Shown: one piece after another, positions 1 to 9,411 of the stretch
Layout of the letters: the number at the start of each line of letters is the position of its first letter
Position numbering within the stretch: position 1 is the stretch's first letter
Assembly (NCBI RefSeq): GCF_020103695.1
Contig: NZ_JAHXBF010000004.1
Span: 310,001 to 374,000, forward strand
Direction of reading: 5' to 3'
Length of the DNA stretch: 64,000 nt
Source of the DNA: Hyalangium versicolor
Lineage (GTDB): Bacteria > Myxococcota > Myxococcia > Myxococcales > Myxococcaceae
Program-made: the position numbers and the translations under genes
Notes under the pieces: model-generated
What the model was told of the DNA's origin: nothing
The model's input: only the letters and a program-made list of their open reading frames with translations
Database searches by the model: none

Positions 1-17
1 TCCTATCCCCATAGACT

Positions 18-112
18 CGCGGCGAGGGTGAATCCTTCTCGGTTCACGTCGCTGTCACTGCCATGGGAGCCCAGCCACGGTAGGCCACGTCCTCAACAGT
101 GGATGTACCCCC
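18..112. repeat. Direct repeat copy A, flanking the AgmC-like gene
   Basis: This ~95-bp stretch recurs imperfectly at 6396-6488 in the same orientation. The first 18 bases are identical in both copies (18-35 and 6396-6413). Similarity continues through the shared TCGCTGTCACT and TAGGCCACG blocks to GGATGTACCCC, with scattered substitutions and a 2-3 base indel. The right copy lies 42-134 bases upstream of the AgmC-like start codon, in promoter/5'-leader position on the minus strand. This copy may therefore be the leader of another minus-strand gene just left of the window. That is inference; the repeat itself is seen. Confidence 0.8.
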
Positions 113-594
113 GTGGACGAAGCTCGATGCTGCTGGGCTGGCCGCCCCGAATGAAGCAGTCCGCCTTCAAACCCGCGCAGCGCACGACCTGTCAGGCGAT
201 AGGAATTTTTAGTCCCCTTATGTCACTAAAACTGCCCCCCGCCCCAGGGCCCGTTGGAGTGCTCCGAGATGCTACGCCGTTTCCCTGCTTGCGTCCGCCG
301 GAGCGCGCCCTCGCAGCTTTGAGCGAGGGCGCGCGGAGGCCGCGTACGAGGCACTACGCAAGGGCTCTGCTCAACCGTCGGTGGTTGGCGGCACACTGCG
401 GCCCAGCAACCCTGCCCTGCGCTTCTGTCGCAGCCGATAGCTGCCAGCTTGCGACGAGAAGATCGGCCGAGAAGCCTGCAGCCCGCGCACGAGGGGCTAC
501 GGGCTTCTGCCTTTCGGCACCACGCGACCTCCAAACGCTACACTCCCTGGGATTTCAAAGCCGGCCCAACGCGGCAGGCCACTGGTGCTGGGTC
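113..594. other. Non-coding stretch with one strong hairpin
   Basis: I see no credible gene here. The frames that stay open lack domain-like composition and a convincing ribosome binding site. Apart from the hairpin at 303-334, nothing recognisable was found. Confidence 0.5.
303..334. terminator. 12-bp perfect GC hairpin downstream of the AgmC-like gene
   Basis: The arms at 303-314 and 323-334 (GCGCGCCCTCGC and its exact complement) enclose an 8-base loop. It lies about 260 bases past the AgmC-like stop codon. No T-run follows on either strand, so it may be a weak or factor-assisted terminator, or an mRNA 3'-end stabiliser. Confidence 0.45.
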
Positions 595-3500
595 CTACCG
601 TGGCCTCTGTCTGCGGCCTCTGTGGGCGCAGAATGCGAGCAGCCCTAGCAGTGCCAGCCAGGACGACGCACTGGAAGAAGAAGCGTCACACCCCAGCCCG
701 CCTCCGATAGCCTTGGCTTGAGGCTTGGGCTCGAAGACTTTGAAAGTAATGGGATCAGAGGGTTGGCCCTTGTTCTGGTAGATATTGGCGGCTCTTCCCA
801 CCACGGTGTGCTCTCCTGCCTCTGCGGAGAATGTGTACGACCAGTTGCCATCCTCGTCGGCAGAGACGGTTCCCTTGGGCTTGGCATCCGTGTCTTGCGT
901 GATGACGCCCTGCCAGTCGACGAAGATTTCCACCGACCCATTGGGCACGGCTGTTCCCACGATGGTGGGCGTCAGAGAGTAGACCTCATCGTTCGGCGCG
1001 GGTGCCTTGATCTCCGGAGGAGGAGGCCGCTCTGCGGCCACTTCCCATTCCGCCTTCGCGGGCTCGGGATCCTTGTTACCAGCCTCATCCACGGCTCGCA
1101 CCAGCAGGAAGTGCTTCCCATTCTTCAAGCTGGGCGTCACGTACTTGTTGGTGACAGGCAGCCAGTCACTCTCCTGCTCGGGAACCTTGTCCAGGCTGTA
1201 CTCGAACAGTGTACCTCCCTTGCTGGACTGGAAGCTGAACTCCGTGGAGTCATGGATGTCGATGGGTGGAGGCCCCTTGATGATGGTCGTGTGCGGCGGT
1301 GATGTGTCTACCTTGAAACTCCTGGGGCCAAACTTCGGTCCGATGTTTCCAGCCGGGTCAGTCGCGGTGGCAATCACAGTGTAATCCCTGTTCGGGAGCG
1401 ACACGGGCACCGTGAAACTCCACGCACCATCTGTCCCAACCGAGACTTTTCCCGGCACGGGAGGTGTCTGTGGATCGGAGTCGTCAACTATGATTTCGAC
1501 GGTAGCTGATTTCTCGGAGGTCCCGGAGATCACTGGCGAGCTATTACCGACAGCCTCACCCTCCTTGGGAGACGTCACGATCACCTCGGGCCCGATCGTG
1601 TCCACCGTCCACTGATAAACTTCTGGAGTGGGGTCCGCGTTGCCAGCACAGTCCACAGCCCACACAGCCAGCGTGTGAGATCCGTCAATTAGACTGGTGA
1701 GTTCCAGCCCATTCGAGCATTCGAAGACCCCGTTCCCGTCGTAGCGATTGCACTCGTAGTGCACGCCGTTCTCGTCCGAACCAAACTTGAACACAGCCCG
1801 GCTGCTCCGACTCAAGACAGGAGGCTTCTCGACAAACCACGTCTCCGGTGGGTCTGTGTCCCGAACGAAGGTCCTCGTGCTCGAGAGGTTACCGGTATTT
1901 TCAGCCAGATCCTTCGCCTTGGCGGTGAGGGTGTGCGGGCCATCATTCAAGGTTCCAATGGGAGCCCCCACGCTCCATTTCCCCAAACCATCCGCCGTCG
2001 CGGTGCGGGCCGTATCCATCAGGCCGTCCAGGTAGATCGTCACAGTAGCACCGGCCTCAGTAGAGCCCTCCACGCCCACCGTATTGCTGTTGGTGCACTG
2101 GTTATCGGCAGGAAGAACAATCACGGGCGGATTCGGCGGCGTGAAGTCCACGGTCCACGAGTAGCTCACGGCCCCTCCAGGACCCTCCGTATTGCCCGCG
2201 GAATCCGTGGCGTACACCTGGAAGACGTGAGGATTGGGTGTCTCGCCCAGTCCGGAGTACACCTTGGGGCTGATGCAAGGAGCGAAGGACGCGGAGTCCA
2301 GACTGCACATGTAGGTTGCCCCTGATTCCCCCGCGTCGAAGATAAAGGTGGCAACCGCCTGATTGGTCGGCCTGGAAGGACCGCTGGTGATCTCCGTATG
2401 GGGCTTGCCGGTATCCACAATCCACTGATGGCACGCCGCAGACCCGTCCTCGTTGCCAGCGACATCCTTGGCTTTGACACAAAGGTTGTGGGTGTCGTCC
2501 TTGAGACCAGGGAACGTCACCGGGGTGGGGCACGAAGCCCAAGCCGCGCTGTCGAGCGAGCATTGATAAGTGACGGGTGTCTCGTTGGAGCTGAACTCGA
2601 ACACCGCATTCGGATCCTTGGTAGGCGACGATGGAGCTGTCTTGATCGTCGTCTCAGGAGACGTGAGGTCCACGACCCAGCTGTAGCTAGCGGCACCTGT
2701 CTCGGCTTCCGAGTTTCCCGCTCCATCCGTGGCATAGACACGGAAGGTGTGGGGTGAAGGAGTCTCGCCGAGGTTCGTCAATTGATGCGGACTGGTGCAC
2801 GTGGCGAAGGCGGCTCCGTCGAGCGAGCAGAAAAAGCCCACGCCGGGCTCGTTTGCGGAGAACTCGAACGTGGCTGTGGTCTGATTGCTAGAATTGGGAG
2901 GCTTGCTGGTGATCGTCGTATCTGGCGCCTGTGTGTCAACCTTCCACGAGTATTGAGCTGGGCTCTCGTCCTTGTTTCCAGCCTCATCCTCGGCGTAGAC
3001 CTCGAAGGAGTGCGTATTGTCGGGCAGGCTGGAGAAGGTCTTCGTTCCCATGTCGCCCGTGCCGCCTGAACCCGAGGCACCACAATCCACGAAGCTGCCA
3101 GGCGTTGGCCCCGTCCACTCCCGGCACCAATACTTGCCGTTCGTTCCCGCTCCCGTGAAGGTGAACGTCGCCGCCCTCTGGCTGGTCGGATCCGCGGGTT
3201 TGCTGACAATCACTGTCTCCGGACGAATGGTGTTCACGTTCCAGATGAACTGCGCTGGAGAAGCATCCATGTTCCCCGCTGCATCCTCCGCGTACACATC
3301 GAAGGTGTGGATGCCATTTCCCACTGAGAAGTTCTTCGCGCCCATGTCTCCCAGACCACCTGAGCCCGCAGTTCCACAGTTCTCATAGGGACCAGGCGTC
3401 ACCGCCCACTCCCTACACCAGTATCTGCCGCCAGCTCCCGCTCCCGTGAAGGTGAACACCGCTGTCGTCTGGTTCGTCGGGTTCTTCGGACTGCTGGCAA

Positions 3501-6354
3501 TCACCGTATTGGGCGGAGTGGTATCGATGACCCAGGAGAACTGAGCTGGAGTCGTGTCCACGTTCCCAGCAGCATCCTCCGCGTACACCTGGAAGGTGTT
3601 CAGCCCTTCGGTGAGGCCGGAGAAGCTCTTCGCCCCCGCATCCCCGTTTCCTCCTGAGCCCGCAACCCCACAGTCCTCGAAGACAGCGTTCGGGATCGCG
3701 AGTCGGCACCAGTACCTGCCGCCAGTTCCTGCCCCGGTGAAGGTGAACACCGCCGTCGTCTCATGAGTTGGATCCAGTGGGCGGCTGCCAATCGCCGTAT
3801 CCGGCGCGGTGAGGTCCACAGTCCAGGTGAACTTCGCGGCAGTGCTATCGCCGTTCCCAGCTGCATCCTCCGCATATACCTCGAAGGTGTGGGTGCCAGG
3901 CACCAGGCCGGTAAAGCTCTTCGCTCCTGTATCGCCCGACCCACCCGAACCAGCGGCCCCACAGGGTTGATAGGTGCCAGGGGTCCCCACGTATTCCCTG
4001 CACCAGTACCTGCCATCCGTCCCCGCCCCCGTAAAGGTGAAATTCGCTGCTGTCTGATTGGTGGGGTCCTTGGGGTTGGTGGCGATCACCGTGTCCGGAG
4101 GAGTGATGTCCACCGCCCAGAGAAAGACGGCGGCAAACACTTCCACATTCCCAGCGGCATCCTCCGCGTACACCTCGAAAGTGTGGATGCCTTGGGACAG
4201 GCCGGTGAAGTTCTTCGTTCCCGTGTCTCCTGATCCACCCGAGCCTGCGGCACCACAGTCCTCGTAGGTGCTCGGGGATCCCGTGTATTCCCTGCACCGG
4301 TATTTACCACCTGGCCCCGCTCCCGTGAAGGTGAACGTCGCCGTCGTCTGGTTGGTGGGGTTCTTGGGGCTGGTGGCGATCACCGTGTCTGGTGGAGCGA
4401 CGTCGATTACCCAAGTGAAACTCGCAGGGGTCGCGATGTCCGTGTTCTTGCTAGCATCCTCCGCGTACACCTCGAAGGTGTGAGAGCCGGGCGGCAGATT
4501 GCTGAATGTCTTCGCCCCTATGTCTCCTGATCCACCCGAGCCGGCAGTTCCGCAGTCCTGATAGGTACCTGCTGTCCCCGTGTATTCCCTACACCAGTAC
4601 TTGCCACCCGTGCCCGCGCCCGTGAAGGTAAACGTCGCCGCCGTCTGATTTGTCAGCACTAGGGGCTGGTTGACAATCACCGTCTCCTTGATTTCCCAAA
4701 TGAACTTCGCGGGACTCGGGTCCTGCACTTTGTTCTTGTCCTCTGCATACACCTCAAAGGTGTGGATGCCAGGAGCCAAGCCAGTATAGTCCTCTACCCC
4801 CGTGTCTCCCGAGCCGCCGGACCCCGAAGGCCCACAATCCAGAAAGACGCTTTCCGTTCCCGTGTATTCCTTGCACCAGTACTTGCCTTGGTTCCCAGCT
4901 CCCGTAAAGGTGAAAATTGCCGACCTCTCATAGGTCGGATTCTTTGGACTGCTGGCGATCACCGTGTCAGGAGCCGCGAACTCGGCAACACTTGCGATGG
5001 AGAAACCCTCTGCCAGTCTTTGGATGATGCCCTGGTATAGAGCTCGATTGCCTTCCGTGGGTTGAGCATCCCCTCCCATCCAGGCTGAGACAGACGTAGT
5101 CACTCGCGAACCCGCCATCCCTGCCTCAACTTGAATCGGGCAGGTCTCCTCCACGGCTGCTTGATAGAGAACCCGGCCACCGCCGCCGCCACCGCCCGCT
5201 CCGGCTTGCACGAGCGAACTCTGCTGTGGACTTCCTCCCGATCCGCCTCGCGCGGAGATGCCTCCGCACTCGGCTGCGCCCGCCAGCCTCAGGTAGATGC
5301 TGCCTCCCGCACCACCTCCGCTTCCGCCACTTCCGCTTGCACTGCCACCTGCTTCGCCTCGCGCTTGCAAGGTGCCCCGGCCCTTCAAGCTCTCAGCTCG
5401 CACGAAGATGGCTCCTCCTCCCACTCCCGCCGAACTGACACTCCCGTCCTGCCCATGCCCCTTCCCTCCGCCTCCGCCCAATGTCAGGTGATCGAGCATC
5501 GAGTAGCGCAGCGCAGCGCCTCCCCTTCCTCCGATGTCTCGCGTCACATCCCACGGTGCCGATGAGTCACCTCCTCGTCCGCCAGCGCCCCCGTTCCCGC
5601 CGCCTCCTCCTCCCGACAGCGGACAGATGCCACCGCCTCCTCCGTTGGATGCGTTATCGAATCCCGTCTCCCCGGGGCCGTAGCTCATGACGGAGATGCC
5701 CTCGCCCCTCCTTGCTCCCGGCCTCACCTCTCGAGCCAGCAACCCACACCCAAGGAGATCCGTCGGCAGTTGCACCGCAGGCCCTCCTCGAAAACCCGCC
5801 GCGTTTGCCTGGATTTCCCCCTCGTTGTGCACGGCCCCCTTCGCCAGGAATGCCAGCACTCCTCCTGTCTCTCCGTTCCACGGCTGGGCCACGAGGCTGG
5901 CTCCAGAGCGCACCGTCACTTCGGTGAACTCTGGTACCCGGATGACCTGGGTCACCCGCCCCGCGTAGGAGTGCACCAGCGGAACCGTGAGAGTCAGTTC
6001 ACCCTGACCTGCCGCCGCCAGTCGCGCGAGTTCCCACTGCCCCACCGGATCATCTCTCAGATCGACCGGTGCAGGCTTTCCTCTCAGCGGCTCCGGCACG
6101 ATGCCCGTCGTCTGCAGCACCATCACCAGGTCTCCGCCAGCGAAGCCCTCCGATGAGGAGACGAAAATCTGCAGGTCTCCCGGCGCCAGCGGCCCCGTGA
6201 CCTGCGCATAGCGGTTGATGACCGCTCCAGGCTTCAAGACGGTCAGCGCTCCATCGCGACCTGTCCCCAAGCCGAAAGTATCGGGCTCGGCCGCGGCTCC
6301 GGTCGCATATAGCGCCAGGGCCATCAGCCATAATGGGCTTGCTCTGTTTCTCAT
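595..6354 (-). CDS. AgmC-like giant MYXO-CTERM surface protein with Ig-like repeats
   Basis: Encodes 1919 residues. Residues ~1-23 are a signal peptide (hydrophobic LWLMALALYATGAAA). A Gly-rich, probably beta-helical region (~190-400, many GGGG runs) follows, then about 15 Ig-like beta-sandwich units. The first seven units (roughly 2900-4980) are near-copies of ~90 residues sharing FTFTGAG, GKYWC, a GSGG-GD turn and HTFEVYAEDAAGN; their paired Cys suggest one disulfide per unit. The end is MYXO-CTERM-like: a Cys, Ser-rich spacer, helix SWLALLGLLAF, then an Arg-rich tail. AgmC is an adventurous-gliding protein of Myxococcus with this kind of build; surface adhesion or motility is inferred from that resemblance. 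The ATG at 6354 was preferred over one 36 bases upstream because GAAGGG precedes it and the signal peptide starts there. Direct repeats flank the gene. Confidence 0.75.
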   Translation of the reverse strand: MRNRASPLWLMALALYATGAAAEPDTFGLGTGRDGALTVLKPGAVINRYAQVTGPLAPGDLQIFVSSSEGFAGGDLVMVLQTTGIVPEPLRGKPAPVDLRDDPVGQWELARLAAAGQGELTLTVPLVHSYAGRVTQVIRVPEFTEVTVRSGASLVAQPWNGETGGVLAFLAKGAVHNEGEIQANAAGFRGGPAVQLPTDLLGCGLLAREVRPGARRGEGISVMSYGPGETGFDNASNGGGGGICPLSGGGGGGNGGAGGRGGDSSAPWDVTRDIGGRGGAALRYSMLDHLTLGGGGGKGHGQDGSVSSAGVGGGAIFVRAESLKGRGTLQARGEAGGSASGSGGSGGGAGGSIYLRLAGAAECGGISARGGSGGSPQQSSLVQAGAGGGGGGGRVLYQAAVEETCPIQVEAGMAGSRVTTSVSAWMGGDAQPTEGNRALYQGIIQRLAEGFSIASVAEFAAPDTVIASSPKNPTYERSAIFTFTGAGNQGKYWCKEYTGTESVFLDCGPSGSGGSGDTGVEDYTGLAPGIHTFEVYAEDKNKVQDPSPAKFIWEIKETVIVNQPLVLTNQTAATFTFTGAGTGGKYWCREYTGTAGTYQDCGTAGSGGSGDIGAKTFSNLPPGSHTFEVYAEDASKNTDIATPASFTWVIDVAPPDTVIATSPKNPTNQTTATFTFTGAGPGGKYRCREYTGSPSTYEDCGAAGSGGSGDTGTKNFTGLSQGIHTFEVYAEDAAGNVEVFAAVFLWAVDITPPDTVIATNPKDPTNQTAANFTFTGAGTDGRYWCREYVGTPGTYQPCGAAGSGGSGDTGAKSFTGLVPGTHTFEVYAEDAAGNGDSTAAKFTWTVDLTAPDTAIGSRPLDPTHETTAVFTFTGAGTGGRYWCRLAIPNAVFEDCGVAGSGGNGDAGAKSFSGLTEGLNTFQVYAEDAAGNVDTTPAQFSWVIDTTPPNTVIASSPKNPTNQTTAVFTFTGAGAGGRYWCREWAVTPGPYENCGTAGSGGLGDMGAKNFSVGNGIHTFDVYAEDAAGNMDASPAQFIWNVNTIRPETVIVSKPADPTSQRAATFTFTGAGTNGKYWCREWTGPTPGSFVDCGASGSGGTGDMGTKTFSSLPDNTHSFEVYAEDEAGNKDESPAQYSWKVDTQAPDTTITSKPPNSSNQTTATFEFSANEPGVGFFCSLDGAAFATCTSPHQLTNLGETPSPHTFRVYATDGAGNSEAETGAASYSWVVDLTSPETTIKTAPSSPTKDPNAVFEFSSNETPVTYQCSLDSAAWASCPTPVTFPGLKDDTHNLCVKAKDVAGNEDGSAACHQWIVDTGKPHTEITSGPSRPTNQAVATFIFDAGESGATYMCSLDSASFAPCISPKVYSGLGETPNPHVFQVYATDSAGNTEGPGGAVSYSWTVDFTPPNPPVIVLPADNQCTNSNTVGVEGSTEAGATVTIYLDGLMDTARTATADGLGKWSVGAPIGTLNDGPHTLTAKAKDLAENTGNLSSTRTFVRDTDPPETWFVEKPPVLSRSSRAVFKFGSDENGVHYECNRYDGNGVFECSNGLELTSLIDGSHTLAVWAVDCAGNADPTPEVYQWTVDTIGPEVIVTSPKEGEAVGNSSPVISGTSEKSATVEIIVDDSDPQTPPVPGKVSVGTDGAWSFTVPVSLPNRDYTVIATATDPAGNIGPKFGPRSFKVDTSPPHTTIIKGPPPIDIHDSTEFSFQSSKGGTLFEYSLDKVPEQESDWLPVTNKYVTPSLKNGKHFLLVRAVDEAGNKDPEPAKAEWEVAAERPPPPEIKAPAPNDEVYSLTPTIVGTAVPNGSVEIFVDWQGVITQDTDAKPKGTVSADEDGNWSYTFSAEAGEHTVVGRAANIYQNKGQPSDPITFKVFEPKPQAKAIGGGLGCDASSSSASSWLALLGLLAFCAHRGRRQRPR

Positions 6355-6395
6355 GGACTCACCCTTCTCGGTTCCGTGTCCTGTCCTCACAGGCG

Positions 6396-6488
6396 CGCGG
6401 CGAGGGTGAATCCGTATCGGATCACTTCGCTGTCACTCCCATGAGCGCAGCCAGGGTAGGCCACGCTCTCGGGGTGGGATGTACCCCG
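6396..6488. repeat. Direct repeat copy B, in the leader of the AgmC-like gene
   Basis: Partner of the repeat at 18-112. It lies between the AgmC-like start (6354) and the stop of the upstream lipoprotein gene (6506), so it probably contains that gene's promoter or 5' untranslated region. Blocks shared by both copies, read on the minus strand, include GTGGCCTACC and AGTGACAGCGA. I could not assign them to a sigma-factor consensus. Confidence 0.75.
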
Positions 6489-6505
6489 GCAGGGGTACCC
6501 TGCCT

Positions 6506-7009
6506 CTACTTCTTCGCGGGCGGCTCGGCCTTCTCCGGCTCCCACTTGCGCGTGGACTCGCCCATGCTTTCCTCGGGCCACTCCATGCCCCGAGGCACGA
6601 TGATGGCGCCGGGCTCGGCAGGCGGCTGGCCCGGCAGCGCGGCTGGCTCGGTCGCCCCAAGCGCGAAGGAGATGAACTGCGCCTCGTAGTCACGGAGTCG
6701 GCCCGCAGCGCTCTTGCGCTCCACCGGGCTCGACAGGATGACCGCATCCGCGCCAGCTCGGCACACCGTCTCGCTCAGCATCTGCTTGCGGCCTGCTGCT
6801 CCCATCCACTCGTTGTCCGTCAGCCCCAGCGTCCCGATCACCTCGTACTCTTGCGGAGGCTCACGCTGCTCGTAGACTTCGAACTCGCAGCCCTCCGGCT
6901 TCGAGGGCCGCTCCTGGAACAGGCGAAGCTCTCGGAGTTGGCCCGAGGTGGCACAGGCCACGGCGAACACTCCCGCACACAGCAAGAAAAAGGGTCGGAT
7001 GGCTGGCAT
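6506..7009 (-). CDS. Small lipoprotein of unknown function
   Basis: A 167-residue predicted lipoprotein: MPAIRPFFLL then hydrophobic residues ending in lipobox AVAC at about residue 18. The mature part contains EYEVIGTLGLTDNEW and a Pro/Glu-rich, charged tail ending in KK. The EV-IGT motif followed by a downstream Cys and a hydrophobic AVILS strand recalls small outer-envelope lipoproteins, but I cannot name a family. The internal ATG at 7009 is chosen over an upstream one because it begins the signal peptide. The gene starts 10 bases after the HAD phosphatase stop, so the two are probably co-transcribed. Confidence 0.75.
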   Translation of the reverse strand: MPAIRPFFLLCAGVFAVACATSGQLRELRLFQERPSKPEGCEFEVYEQREPPQEYEVIGTLGLTDNEWMGAAGRKQMLSETVCRAGADAVILSSPVERKSAAGRLRDYEAQFISFALGATEPAALPGQPPAEPGAIIVPRGMEWPEESMGESTRKWEPEKAEPPAKK

Positions 7010-7019
7010 GGCATCCACC

Positions 7020-7880
7020 TCAGTCACGCAGGCGGGGGAGAATGGCTCGCAGGCTCCGATCCACCCCACCACGCGCGCCCAGCAGCTCCATCGCCTTCAC
7101 CTCGTACTGAAGTGCGTTGTCTCGCGCGACGAACTGCACCCGCGCCCCCAGCGCCGCCGGCAGCGCCAGGTCCAACTCATAGATATCTCCCGCCACCAGC
7201 GTGGACTCGGGCCCCGTGCCCGTCTCGCCCCAGATGGCTCGCAGGGCCTCGTAGTACGGACCTCGCCTCAGGTAGACAGGCCGGGGCAGCAGCCCATCGA
7301 AGCTCAGCGTCTCGGGCAACGCCGAGAAGCGCGCGTCCACCGGCTGCGCCTCCTCGATGACGTACTTGCGCGCGTCTCCCTTCACCTTGAGCCGCTCGCG
7401 CCCCCTGGGCGCCAGCCGATCCAGCTTTGCATCCACCAGATCCGTGTGCGCGTTGGTGACGATCCACACCGGCAGCCCCGTGGTGAGCAGTGCCTCGAGC
7501 ACCTCCTTCGCCTCGGGCTTGAAGGCCGTGCCAGTCAGCTTGTAGGCCTCGCGGTAGAGCGTCTGGAGCATCTCGTAGCGCTCCGCCGGATCCGGCAGCG
7601 CGCCGTAGCGGCCCATGAGCTGCCGCGCCACGCAGTTGGACAGCAGGTAGGGATCCGCCGTGGCCGGAGCCACCGTCCGCCCTCCGATATCCCAGCCAAA
7701 CGCATGCGCGCCCGCCAGCACCGCTGCCTCCTCCTCACGCCAGGCGGCCTCCACCGTCTGCGGGTCCTTCCCCAGCAACTCCGCCAGATGGCTCTTGAAA
7801 TGGCGCACGAAGGGTGCCCCCTCCGCCGCCACATCGGTGAAGGTCCCATCGAAATCCAACACCACACACCCAATGCCCAT
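7020..7880 (-). CDS. HAD-family hydrolase
   Basis: A 286-residue cytoplasmic haloacid-dehalogenase-type phosphatase. HAD motif I is DFDGTFTD at residues ~9-16 (nucleophile Asp9, acid Asp11), motif II is WIVTNA near residue 140, and motif IV is GDIYELD near residue 235. The helical insert between motifs I and II fits a cap. The substrate cannot be told from sequence; sugar phosphates, nucleotides and phosphoglycolate are typical. A good AGAGGA site precedes the ATG. The gene is the first of a minus-strand pair with the lipoprotein and faces away from the OmpA-like gene across a 236-bp divergent spacer. Confidence 0.8.
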   Translation of the reverse strand: MGIGCVVLDFDGTFTDVAAEGAPFVRHFKSHLAELLGKDPQTVEAAWREEEAAVLAGAHAFGWDIGGRTVAPATADPYLLSNCVARQLMGRYGALPDPAERYEMLQTLYREAYKLTGTAFKPEAKEVLEALLTTGLPVWIVTNAHTDLVDAKLDRLAPRGRERLKVKGDARKYVIEEAQPVDARFSALPETLSFDGLLPRPVYLRRGPYYEALRAIWGETGTGPESTLVAGDIYELDLALPAALGARVQFVARDNALQYEVKAMELLGARGGVDRSLRAILPRLRD

Positions 7881-8116
7881 GCTTCCTCTGTGCTCCTCCC
7901 AAGGGGGGACAAATCCGATACCACGTCCTACCCGGTGGTGCGAAGTGGGGGGGCGTGACGTGTACGGTTGGACTCAGGGCTCGGCGACGCGACGCGGCAC
8001 CCGATGTCGCGCTGCGCCACGTTCGCATGTGGCAGATGGGCGCCGCTGTCCCCCTTGAGGCGCACCCCGGGAACACCGCTAGCGTTGGGGCTCCAACCAC
8101 CAGGAGTCACACCCGC

Positions 8117-8992
8117 ATGGAGGAAGCCCGAAGCGCAGCGCCACCGCGACGCAGAGTGTGGCTCCCGTGGGCACTTCTCGCGGGAGTGGTGGCTCTGGCG
8201 GTGGGAGGCGGGTGGATGGCATCAACCTCCATCTCCGCGCTGCTGGAACGCAACACGGAACTCGAGCAGGGCACGTTGGAGTCCGAGGCCCGCGTGGCGG
8301 AGCTGCAGGTGCTGCGCGCCAGCATGGAGCGTCGGCTGAGGCAGTTGGATCAACAGCAGACAGGCACCACGGCTCAGCGCGAAAGCGAGGCTCGAAAGAT
8401 TCGGGAGGCGGATGTCCAGGCCGCGCAGCGCGAGGCAGCCCGCGTCAAGCTGGAGGCCAGGCTGAAGAACGAGCTCGCTCAGGGAGACATCTGGTTCGAC
8501 ACCACCCGCCCCGATGCCCTGCGCGTGGAGCTGTCCGAGCGGCTCCTCTTCGAGCCGGGCCAGTCCTCGCTGACGGCCCAGGGAGTGGAGGAGCTCGGAA
8601 GGATCGGCGCGGTGCTGGCCGCGGTGGAAGGCCACGCGGTGGAGGTGTCCTCGCACACGGATGACCTGCCCGCCGCCTCGGGCACGGGGGTTGGAACAAG
8701 CTGGGAGCTGTCCTCCGCGCGCGCCACGGCCATCGTGCGCGTCTTGATGGAGCCGCCCGCTCGCATCGTCCCAGAGCGGCTCAGTGCCATCGGGCATGCC
8801 TCGTTCCGGCCCGAGGTGCCCATGGATTCGCCTCAGAACCGCCAGCGCAACCGGCGCGTGGAGCTGACACTCTCGCCCATGCCCGTTCCTCCCGCATCGC
8901 TGCTGGCGACCCTTGAACCCACGCCTCCACCGCTCGTTCCCGTGAAGGCTGCATCGGGTGGCAAGTCCAGCAAGAAGTCGGGCCGGCGCTGA
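8117..8992 (+). CDS. OmpA/MotB-type envelope protein with coiled coil
   Basis: 291 residues. The N-terminus is short and basic, followed by one TM helix (LPWALLAGVVALAVGGGWM, ~17-36) and a predicted coiled coil (~45-125, heptad-like E/L/R). The C-terminal OmpA domain (~140-255) shows LLFEPGQSSLT, VEVSSHTDD, SWELSSARA and NRQRNRRVEL, the residues expected for peptidoglycan binding. The tail is Pro/Lys-rich. It probably spans the inner membrane and grips peptidoglycan. AGGAG sits 10 bases before the ATG at 8117, so upstream starts are unlikely. It has the same architecture as the gene at 23045-23977, although the two share little sequence outside the OmpA domain. Confidence 0.85.
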   Translation: MEEARSAAPPRRRVWLPWALLAGVVALAVGGGWMASTSISALLERNTELEQGTLESEARVAELQVLRASMERRLRQLDQQQTGTTAQRESEARKIREADVQAAQREAARVKLEARLKNELAQGDIWFDTTRPDALRVELSERLLFEPGQSSLTAQGVEELGRIGAVLAAVEGHAVEVSSHTDDLPAASGTGVGTSWELSSARATAIVRVLMEPPARIVPERLSAIGHASFRPEVPMDSPQNRQRNRRVELTLSPMPVPPASLLATLEPTPPPLVPVKAASGGKSSKKSGRR

Positions 8993-9030
8993 CACCTCCG
9001 CTGCAATGAGCGTGTAGCTCCGTCCAGCAT

Positions 9031-9411
9031 TCAGCGGACCGGCTCTCCGGCACAAGCCCGAAGCGCCTCATCCCAACGCATCCGAGCACACCGCTCCTGG
9101 AACCGGGCCGCGGCCTCTTGCCCGGCGCGAGCAGCCAGCGCTGTCTCCCGGGCCTTCTCGAGAGCCGCATCGAAGCGCTCACGCGCCTCATGGGCCAGCC
9201 TCTCCACGTCCACAGGGCTGGCCAGATACGCCATCACCAATGCTCCAGGGCGGGAGAGTGTCTCGTAGGCCTCGCGCACCTGTCGAAACCCCTCCGGATC
9301 CTGGTGAGGCGGATGGCGAGCCAACGCCGCGAAGTACGCGCGTTTGACGGCCGCAGGATCCAACGTAGGCGGCAGCCCCAGAACGGAGAACGACTCATTG
9401 GACATCGCCAT
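9031..9411 (-). CDS. J-domain protein with HPP instead of HPD
   Basis: 126 residues. Residues ~6-56 read as a DnaJ J-domain: SFSVLGLPPTLDPAAVKRAY (helix II), then the loop ARHPPHQDPEGF, then VREAYETLSRP (helix III). The loop has HPP where classical J-proteins have HPD, the tripeptide needed to stimulate Hsp70 ATPase. The remainder is a long charged helical stretch without the Gly/Phe or zinc-finger regions of DnaJ. It is the last gene of an operon with GrpE-like, Hsp70 and an unknown protein, and its ATG overlaps the previous stop (ATGA). It probably targets that Hsp70, with altered or absent ATPase stimulation. Confidence 0.8.
   Translation of the reverse strand: MAMSNESFSVLGLPPTLDPAAVKRAYFAALARHPPHQDPEGFRQVREAYETLSRPGALVMAYLASPVDVERLAHEARERFDAALEKARETALAARAGQEAAARFQERCARMRWDEALRACAGEPVR

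Noticed and set aside
2900-4980. Regular repeats that could be mistaken for a CRISPR or satellite array
   Set aside because: They are the in-frame Ig-like units of the AgmC-like protein, ~90 residues each, with coding-type variation.
6440-6490. Sigma-54-like GG...GC element in the AgmC leader
   Set aside because: The spacing between TGGC and the following GC does not match the -24/-12 rule on the minus strand.
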